From positions 820,749 through 884,748 of the forward strand of contig NW_006500327.1 in the NCBI RefSeq assembly GCF_000471905.2: a stretch of DNA of 64,000 nt, read 5' to 3'. Made by a program: the position numbers and the translations under genes. The notes under the pieces are model-generated. The model was not told the origin of the DNA and did not search any database. It worked only from the letters and a program-made list of their open reading frames with translations. The DNA is from Amborella trichopoda. Taxonomy: Eukaryota; Streptophyta; Magnoliopsida; Amborellales; Amborellaceae. Below are positions 58,501 to 64,000 of the stretch, piece after piece; position 1 is the first letter of the stretch, and every line of letters starts with the position of its first letter.

Positions 58501-58891
58501 AGGTGCGGTTTGTAGAGAGCTGAGGCTCTATCTAATTTAAGTAAAGCGCACCTTCAAATAGTGTCGAGAAATGTGGTTTCAATACGGGAAATCTTTGTGA
58601 TAACCTTAAAATATCGTTTCATCTTTAATTATAAAACTTAACGTTTAAAAAATAACGTAGATCGAGCAGATCTATAAAAAGTTGAAAATCTTGAAAATTG
58701 ACGGTCCAAAAATGCGCTACAAGATGCATTATTTCTAAAGTTTGAAATCCATCTTTTTTTCTTTCTCATGCCCATGCATCTTGATGTCGAGATGATCAAT
58801 TTGAGGATATTTGGGCTTCAAAACAACCTCTTCTAGTAAAATTTTTGAGGTCCTAACTTGATTGTTTAGAGGTTCTATATAAACGTTTACC
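58501..58891 (+). mobile_element. MULE-like MITE, family A (copy 6)
   Basis: 391 bp. The left end is AGGTGCGGTTTGTAGAGAGC and the right end GTTTAGAGGTTCTATATAAA then CGTTTACC. Target duplications TTTGTCAAA (58492-58500) and TTTGTGAAA (58892-58900) match at 8 of 9 bases. Confidence 0.85.
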
Positions 58892-58922
58892 TTTGTGAAA
58901 ATACACAAAAGAGTTTAACTAT

Positions 58923-59331
58923 GGGTGTGATTTCCATAAGGTTGCAACCTTAAACAATCCAATTAAGGCGCACCTTCAAATTTTATCATGACATATAATT
59001 TTGATGTAAAATATTCTTAGGGTTATTTCAAAATTTGTTTTCATAGCTAATTATAAAATATTAAACTCCAAAAATGGTTAAAATCAAGTAGATCTATGTT
59101 TGATCTTAAAACCGGACGGTCTAGATAATGTGTTGTAAGATGCATTATTTTTTATACTCAAAATCCTTTTTGTTTTCATAGTCATACATCAATTAGAGGG
59201 TTTTTCAACATTAAAACAACAATTAAAGGGTTTTTCAACATTAAAACAACATTTTTGGATGGATTTTTAAAGTGCATCTATATATTTACATTTTAAGGTT
59301 ACAACTTACAACCTTATATAAACTTTTTCCT
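58923..59331 (+). mobile_element. MULE-like MITE, family B (reference copy)
   Basis: The left end is GGGTGTGATTTCCATAAGGT then TGCAACCTTAAACAATCCAA; the right end is ACAACCTTATATAAACTTTT then TCC. Target duplications TTTAACTAT (58914-58922) and TTTAAGTAT (59332-59340) match at 8 of 9. A short internal duplication of AATTA(G/A)AGGGTTTTTCAACA is at about 59190-59240. Confidence 0.85.
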
Positions 59332-59767
59332 TTTAAGTATTTAACATTGAAAAAGTAGTTTATGTATGCATATCTACATTTGCGTCCCCTGAATCATAAA
59401 CCGTAGAGAGAAGCCTACCCAATTAGTCAGGAGAGAGAAATCTTGAATTTCTATAATAAGCAAGGAGTATGACACTGCTCCCTAAAGTCCAACACAAAGA
59501 TGCAGTCATGGCAAGAATGTTGTTAGATGAGCCATGTTATGCTTATAAATAGTCAATAAAGTGCTATGCTTTTTTTTGTCTACACAGATGACATCACCGA
59601 TCATATTAAAACACAAACACAATTCCAAAAAACATTGCATTCATTCAAATGAATCCCCGTATGGCAACAATGCGATGGTGACAATGTGAAGACAATTCTC
59701 CAAATGAAGGCCCACCTCTTATTCCCACTTGAGTGCCTCACCTATTTAAAATAAATACCATATGTAC
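59332..59767. other. Intergenic, nothing recognised
   Basis: Spacer between two family B MITEs with no supported gene. Confidence 0.5.
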
Positions 59768-60133
59768 GGGAGAGGTTTGTATATGGTGACCAACTTACAC
59801 TCAAATTTTGTTAGAAGTTGTGTTAAAAAGAAATATTATGATGACTTGAAAATCTATGTTCGACCTTAATTATAAAATTTAAAATATTTAAAAAGTGTAG
59901 ATCGAACGGATCTATAAATACTTGAAAATATTGAAAACACGTAGTCCAAATAACTTGTTATAGGGCACACTATTTTTAGGATTAGAAATTCTCTTTTTTG
60001 TTTATATCCATACATATCGAAGTCAAGATTAACAATTGCATGGTTTTTCAACTTCGGAACACTCATTTGGACTGGAATTTTGAGGTGTACCTTACCTCTA
60101 AAATATAAGGTTGCAACCTTATATAAACTTTCT
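59768..60133 (+). mobile_element. MULE-like MITE, family B (copy)
   Basis: It starts GGGAGAGGTTTGTATATGGT and ends ATAAGGTTGCAACCTTATAT then AAACTTTCT. Flanks CATATGTAC and CATATATTA are a weak 9-bp duplication. Confidence 0.75.
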
Positions 60134-60186
60134 CATATATTATTTTTATCATGAATTCTTGATGTTGTTGTCATGGTTATTATTAT

Positions 60187-60595
60187 GAAAAAAAGTTTAT
60201 ATAAGGTTACAACCTTAAAATGTTGAATTAAAGATGCACCTAAAAAATCCATCGGAAAAAGGTTATTTTAATGTTGAAAAGCCCTCTAATTGATCATCTC
60301 AACATCGAGTTGTATGAATACGAAAAAAAAGAAAAAAAAGAAGAGATTTTGAGTCCCAGAATTAGTGCATCTTGCAACACATTATCTAGACCATCCATTT
60401 TCAATATTTTTATATATTTATATATCTACTTGATTTTAGCCATTTATGGAGTTTAAAATTTCATATTTAGATATGAAAATATATTTTTAAATAATCCTAA
60501 AAAATTTTTATACCAAAATTATAAATGTTATGATAAATTTGAAGGTGCATCTTAATTGGATTGTTTAAGATTGCAACCTTATGGAAACCGCACCC
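60187..60595 (-). mobile_element. MULE-like MITE, family B (reversed)
   Basis: It starts GAAAAAAAGTTTATATAAGG and ends GATTGCAACCTTATGGAAAC then CGCACCC. Flanks TATTATTAT and TATTATTGG match at 7 of 9. Confidence 0.8.
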
Positions 60596-61177
60596 TATTA
60601 TTGGTACTATGGCTACTACTAGTGTGGAACTTCTGAACCCTCTCATACAATACCAAATTTTTTGTGACGACTAATTTTCTTAGTGATATGTCATTATCGC
60701 CCCAAAGTCAGAATTAACTTTTTTTGACTTAGAAAGTGACTATATTATTCTTGGCTGATTTGTTAGTTTTCGAATGTGGTCGCATGTATGACCCCATCTT
60801 TTTAAATTTTGCTTAATTTCTTGCTCAAAAACTTTTGACAGTTTGGCCAAAATTGGCGGAGGCGGTTCACATGAGATTGGATAGAAACCTTAAATATTTT
60901 AGAAAAAATTCATTTAAATTCAGTTTCCTCATAGACTCGCTGGGCTCCATGAAGGAACTAGGTGAGTACCTATATAACAGGCAGTTCAGTCTCTACCAGT
61001 TCTCAATCCCGATCAAAATTTTCTGATCCTAATGGTTGTTTTTAAAAAAACAATGAGATTGACCACTTTTGTGAGGTGGTTGTTTAGAAGTCTATTTTAT
61101 AAAAACAATGGAGCAAAGATAATAAGAAACAACATCATTTCTTTAACATAGCAAAAACCAATAGGGATTATATATTA
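60596..61177. other. Intergenic, no gene seen
   Basis: The frame at 60835-61026 has no recognisable domain. Confidence 0.4.
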
Positions 61178-61356
61178 TAAGACCATTTATCTTCACATTT
61201 ACTTATAACCATCCGATATGAAATTTGATGGCTTGGGTGTGTCCCAAAGCTCGAAAAAAATTAATTTTGAATTTTGAAATTGTACATATGAGACCATTTA
61301 CTATTGTTATAAGGAGGTCACAATCACTCCTAGCTATTACATATTAAATTTGATGG
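61178..61356. mobile_element. MITE family D (copy 4, left part)
   Basis: It contains AAGACCATTTATCTTCACAT, ACCATCCGATATGAAATTTG and a second diverged copy beginning GAGACCATTTACTATTG. The right end merges into the large inverted repeat. Confidence 0.5.
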
Positions 61357-63082
61357 ATTTTGGTGCCTGACAAAGTTTGAGATATTTTTTTGTAAACATT
61401 GAGTCTAGTCAATAACACACTGACAACCACCTATTTTAAAGTGTGGCTGACAAGAGTGATTGTGACAAATACAATGGGAATATACTGGTAGAAAAACCGT
61501 TGGCATAAATGAGGGCAGACATCATATATATATATATATATATTCGTAGGATTATGATATCGAAAGTGAAAGAAGCTTTAAAGAGGATGAAGATATGAAT
61601 AGCTTTAGGATCAGATGGTATCCCAATATAGGTTTGAAAGTGCACGGGGAGATCAACATTGCTTGGTTGACCAAACTGTTTAACAAGGTGTTGAGAACAA
61701 AAAAATGCTAGATAAATGGACGAAAAATATTATATGTCACACCCCAAGAATTTACAATACTGTTATTCCTAAGATGTGACAAACAAAACATATATACATC
61801 TATTGATAGGACAAATTTACAGTGGCGAGGTCTTACAAAGTAAATAAAGAAAGTTTAAGCAAAACTACAATATCTTCCCAAAGTTGATCTTGACGAGGAC
61901 ACAAATGAAACCGCAGTTATCCTGAAAAATGTTTACCATAGTTTGATGAGTTTGGCTACTCAGTAAGTGATCATCATAATCCTAAAAATAATCATGGTTG
62001 AAAGATATCAATATTTTCCAAAATGAGATCTATTAACAGAAATGCATCAACAATTTCACTTTCAGTAATTGCATAATTAAGTATAATCCAAATAATTGAA
62101 ATGCACATAACACTTTAACGCGTCAATGCATAATTCAAAGGATTTCACAAAATACCCTACTGGCGTCCCAAGTGAAATTCATATTAATGATTTCAGTGAT
62201 ATGTTGAGTACATGATATTGCTGCTTTTGAATGTTTAAAGAGATTTAGAAATAATTTAAGTATGCAAGTGGACTCATCCGGTTCGCCGGTGAGGTATAAG
62301 TGGACCTATCTGGGACGCCGGTAGGGATTAAGTGGACTCATCCGGTAAGCCGGTGAGGTATAAGTGGACCTGCAAGGATTAAGTGGAGCTATCTGGGACG
62401 CCGATAGGGATTAAGTGGACCTATCAGGACGCTGATGGGGTATATAGGTGACCTACTTGGGACGCCAGTAGGGTATTTTGTAAAATCCTTTGAATTATGC
62501 ATTGACGCGTTAAAGTGTTATGTGCATTTCAATTATTCGGATTATACTTAATTATGCATTTATTGAAAGTGAAATTGTTAATGCATTTCTGTTAATAGAT
62601 CTCATTTTGGAAAATATTGATATCTTTCAACCATGATTATTTTTAGGATTATGATGATCACTTACTGAGTAGCCAAACTCATCAAACTATGGTAAACATT
62701 TTTCAAGATAACTGCGGTTTCATTTGTGTCCTCGTCAAGATCAACTTTGGGAAGATATTGTAGTTTTGCTTAAACTTTCTTTATTTACTTTGTAAGACCT
62801 CGCCACTGTAAATTTGTCCTATCAATAGATGTATATATGTTTTGTTTGTCACATCTCAGGAATAACAGTCTTGTAAATTCTTGGGGTGTGACATATAATA
62901 TTTTTCATCCATTTATCTAGCATTTTTTTATTCTCAACACCTTGTTAAACAGTTTGGTCAACCAAGCAATGTTGATCTCCCCGTGCACTTTCCAACCTAT
63001 ATTGGGATACCATCTGATCCTAAAGCTATTCATATCTTCATCCTCTTCAAAGCTTCTTTCACTTTCGATATCATAATCCTAC

Positions 63083-63122
<40 letters not shown>

Positions 63123-63285
63123 TCTGCCCTCATTTATGCCAACGGTTCTTCTACCAGTATGTTCCCATTGTATTTGTCACAATCACTCTTGTCTGCCACA
63201 CTTTAAAATAGGTGGTTGTCAGTGTGTTATTGACTAGACTCAATGTTTACAAAAAAATATCTCAAACTTTGTGAGGCACCAAAAT
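61357..63285. repeat. Large near-perfect inverted repeat (palindrome), arms about 0.82 kb, spacer 283 bp
   Basis: The left arm, 61357-62172, is the inverse complement of the right arm, 62456-63285, with only scattered differences (for example GAAAAACCGTT versus GAAGAACCGTT, and unequal (AT)n lengths at about 61527-61543 and 63087-63118). The inner 437 bp of the left arm (61736-62172, reversed) plus the spacer and right arm to 62890 (forward) are repeat X. The outer parts are non-X flank. The spacer carries the X minisatellite (62268-62455). Confidence 0.9.
62173..62892 (+). mobile_element. Solo-LTR-like repeat X (copy 2, 3' half)
   Basis: It matches 49910-50787 from TGAAATTCATATTAATGATT to the GGGGTGTGACA end, including the minisatellite, but lacks the AT-rich insertion near 50640-50735. 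The reversed partner half is at 61736-62172. Confidence 0.75.
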
Positions 63286-64000
63286 TACGGATGAGTCCAC
63301 TTGCATACTTAAATTATTTCTAAATCTCTTTAAACATTCGAAAGCAGCAATATCATGTACTCAACATATCACTGAAATCATTAATATGAATTTCACTTAA
63401 ACCATTAATAATAATCACTCTCTATAACATTTCAAAAATAACCAATCAAATATTTTGGGCTCAATTTTAGAAAGGTAGCAGTTTGTAAAGGCATTCTCGC
63501 ATAATTGCCAATTTAATATGTATAGAAAAACTCTTATAAAAATTCAAGAATACGGAATTATCACAATTTATGGGATATCAATCCACAAATAAACATTTCA
63601 CAATAATACTATAATCAATTGCAAAAATGTCAATTTTTAAATAATAAGGCAGTCTTTTGCACATGAATTTTACAATGTCTAAATATTCAAAACAGTAGAA
63701 AGAAATATCACAATTTTACTAAAAGCAGAAATATCACTATTTATTAAAAACAGACTATTTTTCAAGAAGACGATGTCACTTACCCACAAATACTTGAGAA
63801 TGAGCTTCCGATAAAAATTCGGCTAGAGAGAGGAGTTCACTGTGTCTCGACCAGAGAGAAAAATCTCATAAGTTTTCTAAGGTAGGAGTCCTCATCTCTC
63901 TAAATTTAAATTCTACTAATATAGTATTTTATTCTTTTATTACGTTACAGGTGTGAGCGTTAGCTTACGCTTTAAACGACTAAAGCCCACGTCCTTTAGT
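63286..64000 (-). mobile_element. Solo-LTR-like repeat X (reversed 5' half, runs off the window)
   Basis: Reverse complemented, it matches 49215-50050: ..CACAGTGAACTCCTCTCTCT.., GAATATTTAGACATTGTAAA-type and ..AAGTATGCAAGTGGACTC. It breaks off inside the first minisatellite unit at 63286, exactly where the palindrome's right arm ends. Confidence 0.7.

Overview
This is nuclear DNA from a flowering plant. The evidence is a complete nine-exon AINTEGUMENTA-type AP2 gene with plant splice sites and the 9-base micro-exon typical of that family, plant Ty1/copia, Ty3-like, LINE, hAT and MULE remnants, very AT-rich intergenic DNA, and (AT)n/(CT)n microsatellites. The species cannot be fixed from the window. 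It is a draft assembly with three N gaps (9474-10002, 22816-22835, 36431-36522).

Only three host genes can be supported, all on the minus strand. (1) At 1619-8764 is the 5' part of a gene resembling the plant TRF-like (TRFL, telomere-repeat-binding-like Myb) family. Its first exon is 8008-8764, a 5.5 kb intron full of repeats follows, and a later exon block at 1619-2498 holds an internal tandem duplication. Its C-terminal part, where the Myb domain should be, lies off the left edge. (2) At 35139-39058 is an AINTEGUMENTA (ANT) orthologue; nine exons join to a 648-codon reading frame. (3) At 56335-57165 is an intronless short-chain dehydrogenase/reductase. The three genes have no evident shared pathway.

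Everything else is mostly repeats. 9.4-13.3 kb: MULE-like MITEs and a foldback element. 15.0-17.8 kb: a copia reverse transcriptase remnant and a LINE 3' end split by a hAT element. 18-23 kb: more MITEs (one nested), an orphan GC-rich promoter-like island at 20.7-21.05 kb and degenerate tandem repeats. 23.8-26.2 kb: a decayed LINE. 26-32 kb: MITEs and a second hAT copy. 39-41.5 kb: GA/CT-rich DNA 5' of ANT. 44.45-48.96 kb: a four-layer nest, in which a MITE with an exact 9-bp target duplication holds a tandem LTR-internal-LTR-internal-LTR array whose middle LTR holds a hAT element. 49.1-50.8 kb: a solo-LTR-like element with a 32-bp minisatellite. 54.2-56.3 kb: a non-autonomous copia element abutting the dehydrogenase stop codon. 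57.4-60.6 kb: five MITE or hAT insertions. 61.36-63.29 kb: a large, nearly perfect inverted repeat centred on a second copy of the solo-LTR-like element.

The most notable structures are this palindrome, the nested LTR array, the abundant 390-bp MULE-like MITE family with 9-bp target duplications, and the in-exon duplication of the TRFL-like gene. No wholly new gene system is evident; the novelty lies in repeat architecture.
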